The position numbers were made by a program, and so were the translations under genes. From Prevotella sp. (GTDB lineage Bacteria; Bacteroidota; Bacteroidia; Bacteroidales; Bacteroidaceae), in NCBI GenBank assembly GCA_022769285.1, contig JALEKD010000049.1, positions 1 to 53,114 on the forward strand: DNA of 53,114 bases, in the 5' to 3' direction. The number at the start of each line of letters is the position of its first letter. Positions within the stretch are counted from its first letter, which is position 1. Below, in pieces: positions 17,353 to 26,362 of this stretch. The notes below the pieces were generated by a model. That model saw only the letters and a program-made list of their open reading frames with translations. It was not told the DNA's origin and did not search any database.

Positions 17353-18744
17353 ATGGACACATCAAAGCAGAAAACCCTCAAAGGGAGCTTTTCACTCTTT
17401 GGAAAAGGATTGCACACGGGACTGAACCTGACCGTAACGTTCAATCCCGCGCCTGAGAACCATGGATACAAGATACAACGTATAGACCTGGAGAACCAGC
17501 CCATCATAGACGCGATAGCCGAGAAAGTTACCGACACCCAGCGCGGCACCGTACTGGCCAGTGGCGACATACGGGTAGGTACCATAGAGCATGGCATGGC
17601 AGCCCTGTATGCCCTCGGCATAGATAACTGTCTGATACAAGTCAACGGCCCAGAGTTCCCCATCCTCGACGGCTCGGCCATGAAGTATGTCGAGAAGATC
17701 AGAGAGGTAGGCATACAGGAACAGAACGCTCCCAAAAATTTCTATGTAATCCGTAAAAAAATAGAAATCAAGGACGACAAGAACGGTTCGTGTATCACCA
17801 TTCTGCCCGATGAGCAGTTTAGCATCACCGCGATGTGCTCTTTCGAGTCCAAGTTTATCAATAGCCAATTTGCCACCCTCGACAACATCGACAACTTTGC
17901 CAAGGAGATAGCCCCGGCCCGCACATTCGTCTTCGTACGCGACATCGTGCCCCTGCTGGAAGCCAACCTGATTAAGGGTGGCGACCTGGACAACGCCATC
18001 GTCATCTATGAACGCGAGGTGGGCCAGGAGAAACTCGACCAGCTGGCCGATGTACTCAAGGTGCCCCATATGGATGCCAAGAAGATAGGTTATATACAGC
18101 ACCGCCCATTGATGTGGGAGAACGAGTGTACCCGCCACAAGCTGTTGGACATCATCGGTGACATGGCTCTTATCGGCCGTCCCATCAAAGGTAGGATTAT
18201 AGCCACGAGGCCAGGGCACACGGTGAACAACAAGTTTGCCCGGCTGATGCGCAAAGAAATCAAGCAGCACTCCGTTCAGGCCCCCATCTACGACCCGAAT
18301 GAGGCCCCGGTTATGGACAATATCCGCATACGCGAACTGTTGCCCCACCGCTACCCCATGCAGCTGGTTGACAAGATAACTTCTATCGGCCCAACCAGCA
18401 TTACCGGTGTAAAGAATGTGACCAGTAATGAGCCTTTCTTTACCGGCCACTTCCCACAGGAGCCCGTGATGCCAGGCGTATTACAGATAGAAGCCATGGC
18501 CCAGTGCGGCGGCCTGCTGGTTCTCAATCAGGTAAAAGAGCCCGAGAGATGGTCTACCTATTTCTTAGGCATTACGGATGTGAAGTTCCGCCAGAAAGTG
18601 GTTCCTGGCGATACGCTGCTCTTCCGCGTAGAACTGCTGCATCCGGTACGTCACGGCATAAGCTCCATGAAAGGCTATATGTTCGTGGGCGACCACGTAG
18701 TATCAGAGGCTACTTTCACAGCACAAATTGTAAAAAACAAATAG
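17353..18744 (+). CDS. lpxC/fabZ: Bifunctional LpxC deacetylase / FabZ dehydratase fusion
   Basis: One 463-residue chain carries two enzymes. Residues 1 to about 315 are LpxC, the zinc deacetylase that commits UDP-3-O-acyl-GlcNAc to lipid A; His80 in IEHGMAALYALG and the late His289 in PGHTVNNKFA are metal or catalytic residues. From about residue 325 begins FabZ, the 3-hydroxyacyl-ACP dehydratase of fatty acid elongation, with His332 in LPHRYPMQLVD and Glu380 in QIEAMAQ as its catalytic pair, and GHFPQEPVMPG between them. The two functions compete for or share hydroxyacyl-ACP, so fusion balances membrane and lipid A synthesis. This fusion is a known Bacteroidetes trait. lpxA starts 1 bp after its stop. 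Confidence 0.96.
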   Translation: MDTSKQKTLKGSFSLFGKGLHTGLNLTVTFNPAPENHGYKIQRIDLENQPIIDAIAEKVTDTQRGTVLASGDIRVGTIEHGMAALYALGIDNCLIQVNGPEFPILDGSAMKYVEKIREVGIQEQNAPKNFYVIRKKIEIKDDKNGSCITILPDEQFSITAMCSFESKFINSQFATLDNIDNFAKEIAPARTFVFVRDIVPLLEANLIKGGDLDNAIVIYEREVGQEKLDQLADVLKVPHMDAKKIGYIQHRPLMWENECTRHKLLDIIGDMALIGRPIKGRIIATRPGHTVNNKFARLMRKEIKQHSVQAPIYDPNEAPVMDNIRIRELLPHRYPMQLVDKITSIGPTSITGVKNVTSNEPFFTGHFPQEPVMPGVLQIEAMAQCGGLLVLNQVKEPERWSTYFLGITDVKFRQKVVPGDTLLFRVELLHPVRHGISSMKGYMFVGDHVVSEATFTAQIVKNK

Positions 18745-18745
18745 T

Positions 18746-19516
18746 ATGAATAATATCAGCCCCTTAGCATTTGTCCACCCCGAAGCAAAGCTGGGAGACA
18801 ATAATATCATCGGCCCATTCTGCTATATTGACAAGAACACGGTTCTGGGTGACAATAACGTTCTCCAGAACAGCGTTACCATCAATAGTGGTGCCCGTAT
18901 AGGCAACAACAACGAAATTTTTCCCGGAGCCAGCCTCTCCACAAAGCCTCAGGATTTGAAGTACAAAGGTGAAGAGACTATTTGTGAGATTGGCGACAAC
19001 AACAGCATACGCGAAAACGTTACTATATCCAAGGGAACAGCCTCAAAGGGCACCACCATCGTAGGCAATAACAACCTGCTGATGGAAAACATGCACGTGG
19101 CCCACGACTGTGTACTTGGAAACCATCTCATTATAGGCAACTCGACCAAGTTTGCCGGCGAGGTGGTCGTCGACGACAACGCCATCATCAGTGCCGAAGT
19201 GCTGTGTCACCAGTTCTGTAAGATAGGCGGCTATGTGATGATACAGGGTGGTACCCGTTTCAGTCAGGACATCCCCCCCTACGTTATAGCTGGTAAGGAG
19301 CCGGTAAGATACGCAGGCATCAACATTATCGGACTGCGTCGCCATGGTTTCAGCAACGAACTTATCGACCTCATTCACAATGCCTACCGCATACTCTACT
19401 CCAAGGGTATTATGAAAGAAGGCATTGAGGAAATCAAGAAACAGCTTCCCCTTACGCCGGAGATACAATATATTATTGACTTCGTAAGCACGTCCAAACG
19501 GGGAATAGTCAGGTAA
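18746..19516 (+). CDS. lpxA: UDP-N-acetylglucosamine O-acyltransferase
   Basis: LpxA performs the first step of lipid A synthesis, acylating UDP-GlcNAc at the 3-OH. The 256-residue protein is a left-handed beta helix of hexapeptide repeats through about residue 190, then a helical C-terminal domain ([20 protein letters not shown]). The catalytic His is His120 in [11 protein letters not shown]. The order lpxD, lpxC/fabZ, lpxA with a 1-bp gap to the preceding gene shows one operon. miaA follows 1 bp after the stop. Confidence 0.96.
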   Translation: MNNISPLAFVHPEAKLGDNNIIGPFCYIDKNTVLGDNNVLQNSVTINSGARIGNNNEIFPGASLSTKPQDLKYKGEETICEIGDNNSIRENVTISKGTASKGTTIVGNNNLLMENMHVAHDCVLGNHLIIGNSTKFAGEVVVDDNAIISAEVLCHQFCKIGGYVMIQGGTRFSQDIPPYVIAGKEPVRYAGINIIGLRRHGFSNELIDLIHNAYRILYSKGIMKEGIEEIKKQLPLTPEIQYIIDFVSTSKRGIVR

Positions 19517-19517
19517 C

Positions 19518-20414
19518 ATGGATACACTGGTTGTTGTTCTTGGGCCAACCTCAGTGGGAAAAACCGAGGCCAGCCTGCGCATAGCCGAGCATCTGGGCGT
19601 TCCCATCATCAATGCCGATTCCAGGCAAATCTTTGCTGAACTGCCCATCGGAACGGCTGCGCCAACCCCTGAACAACAACTCCGTGTACGCCATTACTTC
19701 GTAGGTACTTATCGGCTGACCGACTACTATAGTGCCTCGGTTTACGAGAGCGAGGTAATGACCCTGCTCGGCCAGCTATTTCAGACAAACCACGTGGCGC
19801 TGCTTGCTGGGGGAAGCATGATGTATATCGATGCCGTATGCAATGGTATCGATGAGATACCAACGGTAGACGATGCAACTCGCGCGCTGATGAAACAACG
19901 CCTGGAGACCGAGGGCCTGCCAGCCCTGGTCAACGAACTAAAAGAAATAGACCCCGAGCACTATGAAATAGTGGACAGGAATAACCCACGGCGCGTAATC
20001 CACGCCTTGGAGATATGCCACATGACTGGCAAGACCTACACCTCATTCCGAACCAACACCAAGAAACACCGCCCGTTCAACATACTAAAAATAGGACTCA
20101 ACCGCGACCGCAGCGAACTGTATGACCGAATCAACCGAAGGGTCTTGGGGATGATGAGCCAAGGCTTAGAGAAAGAAGCCCGCAAGTGCTACCCGCTTAA
20201 AGGACTCAACTCGCTCAACACCGTAGGCTACAAAGAGTTGTTTGACTACTTCGACCAATCTATCTCAAAGGAAGAGGCCATCAGACGCATCCAGTCTAAC
20301 ACTCGCAGATACATGCGTAAGCAGCTCACTTGGTTCAAGAAAGACCCTGACATACACTGGTTCCACCCAGACGACATTACAGAAATCATCAATTATATCG
20401 ATAACAACGTTTAG
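19518..20414 (+). CDS. miaA: tRNA dimethylallyltransferase
   Basis: MiaA adds a dimethylallyl group to N6 of adenosine 37 in tRNAs that read codons starting with U. The 298-residue chain has the P-loop GPTSVGKT (residues 9-16), the family signature [18 protein letters not shown] (about 33-50), and [10 protein letters not shown] (about 96-105), a variant of the usual GGTGLY motif. ATG 19518 starts 1 bp after the lpxA stop. A tRNA modification gene in the lipid A operon is a common Bacteroidetes arrangement and has no clear functional reason. Confidence 0.94.
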   Translation: MDTLVVVLGPTSVGKTEASLRIAEHLGVPIINADSRQIFAELPIGTAAPTPEQQLRVRHYFVGTYRLTDYYSASVYESEVMTLLGQLFQTNHVALLAGGSMMYIDAVCNGIDEIPTVDDATRALMKQRLETEGLPALVNELKEIDPEHYEIVDRNNPRRVIHALEICHMTGKTYTSFRTNTKKHRPFNILKIGLNRDRSELYDRINRRVLGMMSQGLEKEARKCYPLKGLNSLNTVGYKELFDYFDQSISKEEAIRRIQSNTRRYMRKQLTWFKKDPDIHWFHPDDITEIINYIDNNV

Positions 20415-20460
20415 AGCAAACGTACCTATATACGGTTGCAGAACGATAACAACTCATATT

Positions 20461-22968
20461 ATGAATAAAGTGAAGATACTCTACCAGTGGTGCAAGCAGA
20501 AAGGCGCAGCCTTCTGGACTTGGTATAAGAATTTATACATCGGTCAGCCCACCTGGCGCAAGGCCCTCGTCGGTTTTGCCTCTTGTATTGTTGCATTTTT
20601 CCTGTACTTAGGTGCCGTTGACATCAACTTCCTCTGGCTCTTTGGTAAGTCACCCGGTTATTTCTCTGGTATCTGCGATCCCCAGACCAGTCAGGCGTCC
20701 GAGATATACAGCGCTGATGGTGTTCTCATAGGCAAGTTCTTCAATGAGAACCGCAGCCCCGTGTCCTATGAGGAAGTCTGTCCCGATTTCTTCAAAGCCC
20801 TCATCGATACTGAGGACGAGCGCTTCTACAAACACTTCGGTATAGACCCCATTGGCCTGTTCGGTGCCGTAAAAGATGCCGTCATGCGCCATGAAGGACG
20901 TGGTGCCTCGACCATCACCCAACAATTGGCCAAGAATATGTTCCGCGTACGCTCACAGTACTCGACAGGCTTACTCGGCAAGGTACCCGGCCTGCGCATA
21001 CTGATTGTCAAGAGCAAGGAGTGGATTATCGCCCTGAAGTTAGAGTCGGTTTACAGCAAGAAGGAGATACTTACCATGTATGCCAACACCGTCGACTTCG
21101 GTTCCAATGCCTACGGTATCAAGACTGCGGCCAAGACTTATTTCAACAAATCGCCCAAGCAGCTTACCACCGACCAGGCCGCTGTGCTTGTAGGTATGCT
21201 CAAGGCTACTACTTACTACAACCCCAAGAGCCATCCCGAGAACAGCCTGGCCCGCCGTAACACCGTGCTCAACAACATGGTTATCCACGGTGACCTGAGC
21301 CGTAGCCAGTACGAGGAATACAGCAAGCAACCCATCAAGCTGGACTATAAGGTAGAGGACAACTACGACGGACAGGCTACCTACTTCCGCAACGCGGTAG
21401 CCGAGGCTTGCGACAGCCTGCTGCGTGGTGGCGACGACGAGAAGGCACCCGATCTGTACACCAGTGGCCTGAAAATATACACTACTATTGACACGCGCAT
21501 GCAGAAGTATGCCGAACAGGCTGCCATCAAGCAGATGCGCATAATCCAGCGCAACTTCAACAACCACTGGGGCAAGGAGGAGCCCTGGCAAGACGAACAC
21601 CACAACGTTATCCCTGGCTTTATCGAGGGCATCGCTAAACGCCAGCCTTTCTACAAGGCTCTCGTCGACAAATATGGTGATAACGTAGACTCCATTAACT
21701 ACTATCTCAACAAGCCGCACATGGTCAAACTATTTGATTATGAGAAGGGGGAGATTGAGAAGGAGATGTCCAGCCTCGACTCCATACGCTATATGGTCCG
21801 GTTCATGCACTGTGGCATGGTGGCCATGGAGCCCCAGACAGGCGCAGTCAAGGCGTGGGTCGGCGACATAGACTTTAAGCACTGGAAGTACGACAAGGTA
21901 GAGGCCGAGCGCCAGCCTGGCTCCACCTTTAAGCTCTTTGTCTACACCGAGGCCATGAACCAGGGACTCACTCCCTGCGATAAGCGCCGCGATGAGTTCT
22001 TCTCGATGGACGTGTTTGATAAGAAGAAGAACGAGATGGTTCGCTGGACACCCACTAATGCCAACGGAACATTCAGCGGCGACTCCATGCCACTGAAGAG
22101 TGCCTTTGCACGAAGCATCAACTCCGTAGCCGTACGGTTGGGCCAAGAGATGGGCATCAAGCGCATCATAGCCACAGCCCAGGCCATGGGTATTGTCAGC
22201 CCGCTGGACGACACACCCTCGCTGGCCCTCGGCTCAAGCGACGTCAAGTTGCTGGAACTGGTCAACGCCTACTGTACGGTAGCCGACAATGGCAAGCACC
22301 ACCGCCCCATCCTCGTTACCCGCGTGGTAGACAAGAACGGCAAGGAAATCTATGACTGCGGTGAAAGCAGCGAGCAGGTTATTCCCACCAAGAGCGCTTT
22401 CTTCATGCAGCAACTCCTCCAGGGCGGCATGCGCGAACCCGGCGGCACCTCCCAACCCCTCTGGGGATACGTTGGCGATGTCCGCGACACCGAGTTTGGC
22501 GGCAAGACAGGAACCTCTAACAACCACTCCGATGCCTGGTTTGTCGGCGTAAGTCCTAAGTTGGTCGTCGGTGCCTGGGTAGGTGGCGAGTATCGCTGTA
22601 TCCACTTCCGCACCGGAGCCCTGGGCCAAGGCAGCCGCACGGCCCTGCCCATCTGCGGTCTGTTCCTCCAGTCCGTGTTCAAAGACCCAGCCTTCCAGAA
22701 GTATCACGGCAAGTTCACCAAGCCTACAGATGCCGACATCACCCGCGACATGTACGAGTGTGCCAGCTACTACCAGAAAGCCAAGGTTGATACGCTGTCA
22801 AGAGACAGCCTGGAACTGAACAGCGAGGAGATAATCCTGGACGAGAACGGTGAGCCCGTGGTTCAAAAATCCGAGAAGACCGAGGAACACACGCCTGCCG
22901 ATCCCAGTTCCAAGGAACATAAGCCCCATAAACCATCCGAACAGGCCATAAAGTTTGACGACCTATAA
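20461..22968 (+). CDS. mrcA: Class A penicillin-binding protein (PBP1A type)
   Basis: This bifunctional enzyme polymerises glycan strands and crosslinks peptidoglycan. The 835-residue chain has a cytoplasmic tail, one membrane segment at about residues 37-60, a GT51 glycosyltransferase domain with catalytic Glu118 in TEDERFYKHFG and the GASTITQQLAKN motif, and a transpeptidase domain with SxxK at Ser488-Lys491 (GSTFK), SxN in SINSVAV and KTG at Lys682-Gly684. The C-terminal tail is acidic and Lys/Pro-rich. The start at ATG 20461 is chosen because a longer frame would run through miaA. The next gene starts within its stop codon (TAATG). Confidence 0.95.
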   Translation: MNKVKILYQWCKQKGAAFWTWYKNLYIGQPTWRKALVGFASCIVAFFLYLGAVDINFLWLFGKSPGYFSGICDPQTSQASEIYSADGVLIGKFFNENRSPVSYEEVCPDFFKALIDTEDERFYKHFGIDPIGLFGAVKDAVMRHEGRGASTITQQLAKNMFRVRSQYSTGLLGKVPGLRILIVKSKEWIIALKLESVYSKKEILTMYANTVDFGSNAYGIKTAAKTYFNKSPKQLTTDQAAVLVGMLKATTYYNPKSHPENSLARRNTVLNNMVIHGDLSRSQYEEYSKQPIKLDYKVEDNYDGQATYFRNAVAEACDSLLRGGDDEKAPDLYTSGLKIYTTIDTRMQKYAEQAAIKQMRIIQRNFNNHWGKEEPWQDEHHNVIPGFIEGIAKRQPFYKALVDKYGDNVDSINYYLNKPHMVKLFDYEKGEIEKEMSSLDSIRYMVRFMHCGMVAMEPQTGAVKAWVGDIDFKHWKYDKVEAERQPGSTFKLFVYTEAMNQGLTPCDKRRDEFFSMDVFDKKKNEMVRWTPTNANGTFSGDSMPLKSAFARSINSVAVRLGQEMGIKRIIATAQAMGIVSPLDDTPSLALGSSDVKLLELVNAYCTVADNGKHHRPILVTRVVDKNGKEIYDCGESSEQVIPTKSAFFMQQLLQGGMREPGGTSQPLWGYVGDVRDTEFGGKTGTSNNHSDAWFVGVSPKLVVGAWVGGEYRCIHFRTGALGQGSRTALPICGLFLQSVFKDPAFQKYHGKFTKPTDADITRDMYECASYYQKAKVDTLSRDSLELNSEEIILDENGEPVVQKSEKTEEHTPADPSSKEHKPHKPSEQAIKFDDL

Positions 22969-24737
22969 TGGCCATGGCCCAACAAGAGTCCGTGGAAAGT
23001 ATCAACACCGACAACCAGGAATTTCAGAACGCCCTTCAGATACTTAACTTTACCCATCGCTCGCTTTTCCTTACCGGAAAAGCGGGCACGGGTAAATCTA
23101 CCTTTCTCCGTTACATCGCCGCCACTACCAAGAAGAAGCATATCGTGCTGGCTCCTACTGGTATCGCAGCCATTAACGCTGGCGGCTCCACCCTGCACAG
23201 CTTCTTCAAACTGCCCTTTCACCCCCTACTCCCCAATGATAGTCAGTACAGCATACGCAACCTGCGCAAGACTATGAAATACAATGGGGAAAAGTGCAAA
23301 CTGCTGCGCGAGGTAGAACTCATTATCATCGACGAAATCAGTATGGTACGCGCTGACATCATCGACTTTATCGACAAGGTTCTGCGCGTGTACAACCGCA
23401 ACATGCGAGAGCCCTTTGGCGGCAAGCAGATGCTCTTTGTGGGCGACATATACCAGTTGGAGCCCGTAGTACGCGACGAGGACCGCCAGCTGCTCCACCC
23501 CTTTTATCCATCAGCTTTCTTCTTCGACGCCAAGGTGTTCCAGCAGATGCAGCTGGTAAGCATAGAACTCACCAAGGTGTACCGCCAGAACGACCCCACC
23601 TTTATTGCGCTGTTAGACCACATCCGCACATCGGCCGTAACGGCCACCGACCTCTACACGCTCAACCACCAAGTGGGCGCGCAGATAGATACCGACACCA
23701 ACGGCCTGGCCATAACCCTGTCGACACGCCGCGACACGGTAGACTATATCAACAGCACCCGGCTCAGGGAGCTGGAGGGCAAGGCCACCCTGTTTGAAGG
23801 GGTCATCGAGGGCGATTTCCCCGAAAACAACCTACCCTCGCCCCTGCACTTAGAACTGAAAGTAGGCGCACAGGTACTCTTTGTACGCAACGATAAGGAA
23901 AAGCGGTGGGTAAATGGCACCCTGGGTACCGTAACCGGATTTACCCAAAATGAGGAAGACACGCCCGGCACCATCCAGGTATGCACCGAGGACGGGGCCG
24001 AACTGGATGTAGAGCGCGAGATATGGGACAACATCAAATACAGCTTCAATGAGAAAGAGCAGAAGATAGAAGAGCAGACCATAGGTACCTTCAGACAGTT
24101 TCCGCTCCGTCTGGCCTGGGCCATCACGGTTCACAAGAGTCAGGGACTCACCTTCCGCTATGTCAAGATAGACTTTTCGGGCGGTGTCTTCGCCGGCGGG
24201 CAAACCTACGTGGCCCTTTCACGGTGTACCTCGCTCCAAGGAATCAGCCTGCAGAAACCTATACGGCCCGAGGACATCTTCATCAAGTCTGAGGTAATCC
24301 GCTTTGCCCATACCTACAATGACCAGCGCGTCATCCATAGCGCCCTGGAACAGAGACAGGCCGACAAGCAGTACTACGATACCGTGCAGGCATTTGACCG
24401 GGGCGACCTGCAAGCAGCCATCGACAACTTCTTCCTGGCCATCCACAGCCGCTACGACATAGAGAAGCCTGCCGCCAAGCGCCTCATCCGTCGCAAGCTC
24501 AGTATCATACAGCGCCAGAAGGCTGAGATAGACCGCCTCAACGAGGTTATCCACCAGAAAGAAGCGTATCTGAAGAAGTTGGCTGTAGAATACGTCATGA
24601 TGGGACGCGAGTGTGAGAAAGAGGGATTTCGCGAAGCCGCCATCCGCAACTTCGAGAAGGCTCTCGAACTCTGCCCTAACATCCCGGAGGCTAAGCGCAG
24701 GCTCAAGAAACTAAACAAGAGTAACTCAGAAAAGTAA
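22968..24737 (+). CDS. PIF1/RecD-like DNA helicase with C-terminal TPR tail
   Basis: A 589-residue superfamily 1 helicase. Walker A GKAGTGKST is at residues 37-45, motif Ia TGIAAINAGGSTLHSFF follows, Walker B is LIIIDEISMV, then FVGDIYQLEPV (motif III), and near residue 385 WAITVHKSQGLTF (motif V) and YVALSRC (motif VI). After about residue 480 comes a coiled-coil region and then one TPR-like unit (CEKEGFREAAIRNFEKALELCP). PIF1-like helicases unwind G-quadruplex, forked or RNA-DNA structures. The start ATG overlaps the preceding stop by one base; an in-frame ATG 6 bp on is an alternative. Coupling to the penicillin-binding protein gene is positional. Confidence 0.85.
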   Translation: MAMAQQESVESINTDNQEFQNALQILNFTHRSLFLTGKAGTGKSTFLRYIAATTKKKHIVLAPTGIAAINAGGSTLHSFFKLPFHPLLPNDSQYSIRNLRKTMKYNGEKCKLLREVELIIIDEISMVRADIIDFIDKVLRVYNRNMREPFGGKQMLFVGDIYQLEPVVRDEDRQLLHPFYPSAFFFDAKVFQQMQLVSIELTKVYRQNDPTFIALLDHIRTSAVTATDLYTLNHQVGAQIDTDTNGLAITLSTRRDTVDYINSTRLRELEGKATLFEGVIEGDFPENNLPSPLHLELKVGAQVLFVRNDKEKRWVNGTLGTVTGFTQNEEDTPGTIQVCTEDGAELDVEREIWDNIKYSFNEKEQKIEEQTIGTFRQFPLRLAWAITVHKSQGLTFRYVKIDFSGGVFAGGQTYVALSRCTSLQGISLQKPIRPEDIFIKSEVIRFAHTYNDQRVIHSALEQRQADKQYYDTVQAFDRGDLQAAIDNFFLAIHSRYDIEKPAAKRLIRRKLSIIQRQKAEIDRLNEVIHQKEAYLKKLAVEYVMMGRECEKEGFREAAIRNFEKALELCPNIPEAKRRLKKLNKSNSEK

Positions 24738-25138
24738 AAGAGTAAAAAAATAAAAGGTAAAAGGCACTCCCTGTACGTTGGCGCTGACTACGGCACTTGC
24801 CATTCACAGAATTAAATTCGCCACTACCCCTCATTATTATGAGAAGAGGCTCTATGATTTTTGCAGAATCGTGCCTTGCCCCCCAATGGCCATTTCTGAA
24901 AATGAGAAGACCTACCTTCAGCTGTCTAAAGACGGCCCCCAACACACTAATGACGGTTCCCAGCATCGTAAAGGTCGGTCTCCGCAAACAGGGTGATAAG
25001 TCCTATTATCCCCGAGTGGCTCTCAGCCCCCACGTCTCAGCCCATCGTTCTCACTTTAGAGGCAAAGGAGCCTGTGATATCTATGAATCCCCCCTTGATG
25101 TGAGAACTTAGGGGGCTTCAGGATGCCCACCAAATGCA
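24738..25138. other. Orphan intergenic stretch without a supportable gene
   Basis: Between the helicase and the zinc-ribbon gene lie about 400 bp with no convincing coding frame. Frames of 72, 94 and 104 codons exist on both strands but show no protein-like composition, no start context and mutual overlap. The part around 24890-24990 contains a repeated gaccta/ggtcgg pattern that could fold, but I cannot assign an RNA family. Confidence 0.5.
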
Positions 25139-25199
25139 CAGGCCCCACTCCGATGCTCTCCTTAACGGGCATCAGAGTGGGGCCTGCTGTTAACAGCAG
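25139..25199. terminator. Nested hairpins downstream of the zinc-ribbon gene
   Basis: A 12-bp perfect outer stem (25139-25150 with 25175-25186, caggccccactc and gagtggggcctg) is extended by a further 5 bp (gatgc 25152-25156 with gcatc 25169-25173). It overlaps a second perfect 16-bp palindrome, ctgctgttaacagcag, at 25184-25199, next to the stop of the minus-strand gene at 25205. There is no T tract on either strand. A bidirectional transcription end is likely; mutually exclusive folding is possible. Confidence 0.55.
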
Positions 25200-25204
25200 T
25201 ATGA

Positions 25205-26314
25205 TTACTGCAATATCTTGGTCATATTAAATGAACTTATCTTCTGGTCAGCACCTACCTTGGCCTTGATGAGGTACTTGGCGTGCTTCTCCTTGCTCGG
25301 GTCGGTACGCTCGATGTCCTGCAACACCGAGAACTGGACGGTGTACTCATACTGGTCATCGCCTACTTCCTTCTTGTCTATCTTAAAGTCGTTATTAAGG
25401 CGCCAGTTCATGTTGGTGATGTCGTCCTTGTAGATTTTCTTCATAAATGTAACCACATCCGACGGTGAAGCGTCGCTCTTGCCCAAGAATGAATCGATAA
25501 AGGCAGCTACGGTGCTCTTCAAGCCGTCCTCGTTCTTGGTGTTGATACTCTGGAAGAAATGGCGGAACAGCGTTACGATGAAATCTTTCTCCTGTGGCTG
25601 TACCGTGGTGGCCTGGGCCGACTTGAGTGCATCGTTGGCCTCATCCAAGTGCTCTCCGTTGGCATGCTCGTCTATATATGTCTGATAGGCCAGGGCCGTA
25701 TTGGTCTTCTGAGCCGTGGCCCAGTCTATAGAGTCTATCTTGTGCAGGGCTGTCTGCTGATGTACGCTCTGAGGGTGACTGTCCAGGTAAGCCTGGAGGG
25801 CAGCCTTAGACCCACTGATGAGCGCATCACTCCATTCGGCATCAGCCATACGCAACTGTTCGAGGCGCGACTCGATAGAATCGCGGTGTTCCTCGGGCGC
25901 GCTGCCGTAAGTATCCAGATAACTCTGCAGCACGGTGGGGTCATCGCTGGTCATGGCGTAAGCATAAGCCTCCTGCTCCTTGTTGCCCTGGGTCTGGCTC
26001 CAGAAGAAGAGACCTCCGCCCACAATGATGATGGCCGCTATGATAGACACGATAAGCGTGGTGTGACTCTTCTTGGGCTGCGGCTGCTGCTCGGCAGACT
26101 GCTGCTGGGGCTGTCCTGCTGGCTGTGCCTGTACAGGGGCCTCGGCCTGCTGGGACCGATGGCAATGAGGACAGGCGGGCTGGTCGCTGAAGTAAGCCTC
26201 GCCACACTGGGGACAAATAACGATACGCCCTGCTATTTCAACGCCGCAGGAGGGGCACACGGGTGCTTTATCACTTACTGGGTGTCCGCACTCAGGACAT
26301 TTGATGATTGCCAT
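25205..26314 (-). CDS. Double zinc-ribbon membrane protein with NTF2-like C-terminus
   Basis: A 369-residue protein. Two zinc ribbons are at the N-terminus: Cys6, 9, 20, 23 and Cys34, 37, 48, 51. A Gln/Pro-rich linker (about 55-82) and one membrane segment (about 86-104) follow. The rest, about 265 residues, starts with helical repeats (SYLDTYGSAPEE, AYLDSHPQS, TYIDEHANGE) that look like three related units of about 40-50 residues, and ends with a probable NTF2-like domain around FRHFFQSINTKNEDGL to the C-terminus. The ribbons would be cytoplasmic and the repeats periplasmic. Function unknown; such proteins are often near stress or envelope genes. It lies 44 bp after the GH25 gene in the same direction, without its own -7 box, so it is probably co-transcribed. 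Confidence 0.85.
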   Translation of the reverse strand: MAIIKCPECGHPVSDKAPVCPSCGVEIAGRIVICPQCGEAYFSDQPACPHCHRSQQAEAPVQAQPAGQPQQQSAEQQPQPKKSHTTLIVSIIAAIIIVGGGLFFWSQTQGNKEQEAYAYAMTSDDPTVLQSYLDTYGSAPEEHRDSIESRLEQLRMADAEWSDALISGSKAALQAYLDSHPQSVHQQTALHKIDSIDWATAQKTNTALAYQTYIDEHANGEHLDEANDALKSAQATTVQPQEKDFIVTLFRHFFQSINTKNEDGLKSTVAAFIDSFLGKSDASPSDVVTFMKKIYKDDITNMNWRLNNDFKIDKKEVGDDQYEYTVQFSVLQDIERTDPSKEKHAKYLIKAKVGADQKISSFNMTKILQ

Positions 26315-26321
26315 AATCTTT

Positions 26322-26362
26322 CTATTTATTATTATTTTATGATCTATTTATTATTATTTTAT
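26322..26362. repeat. 19-bp tandem duplication covering the GH25 stop
   Basis: The 19-mer ctatttattattattttat occurs perfectly at 26322-26340 and 26344-26362, a period of 22 bp. The second copy contains the stop of the GH25 gene (26359-26361); the first lies in the leader of the zinc-ribbon gene. This looks like replication slippage in an AT-rich segment. Confidence 0.85.

Noticed and set aside
17392..18450. Minus-strand open frame (352 codons) opposite the LpxC-FabZ gene
   Set aside because: Antisense artefact of codon bias over an unambiguous enzyme gene.
24703..25111. Small frames of 72-104 codons after the helicase
   Set aside because: They overlap each other on both strands, contain no domain pattern and lack a start context; I describe the stretch as orphan intergenic.
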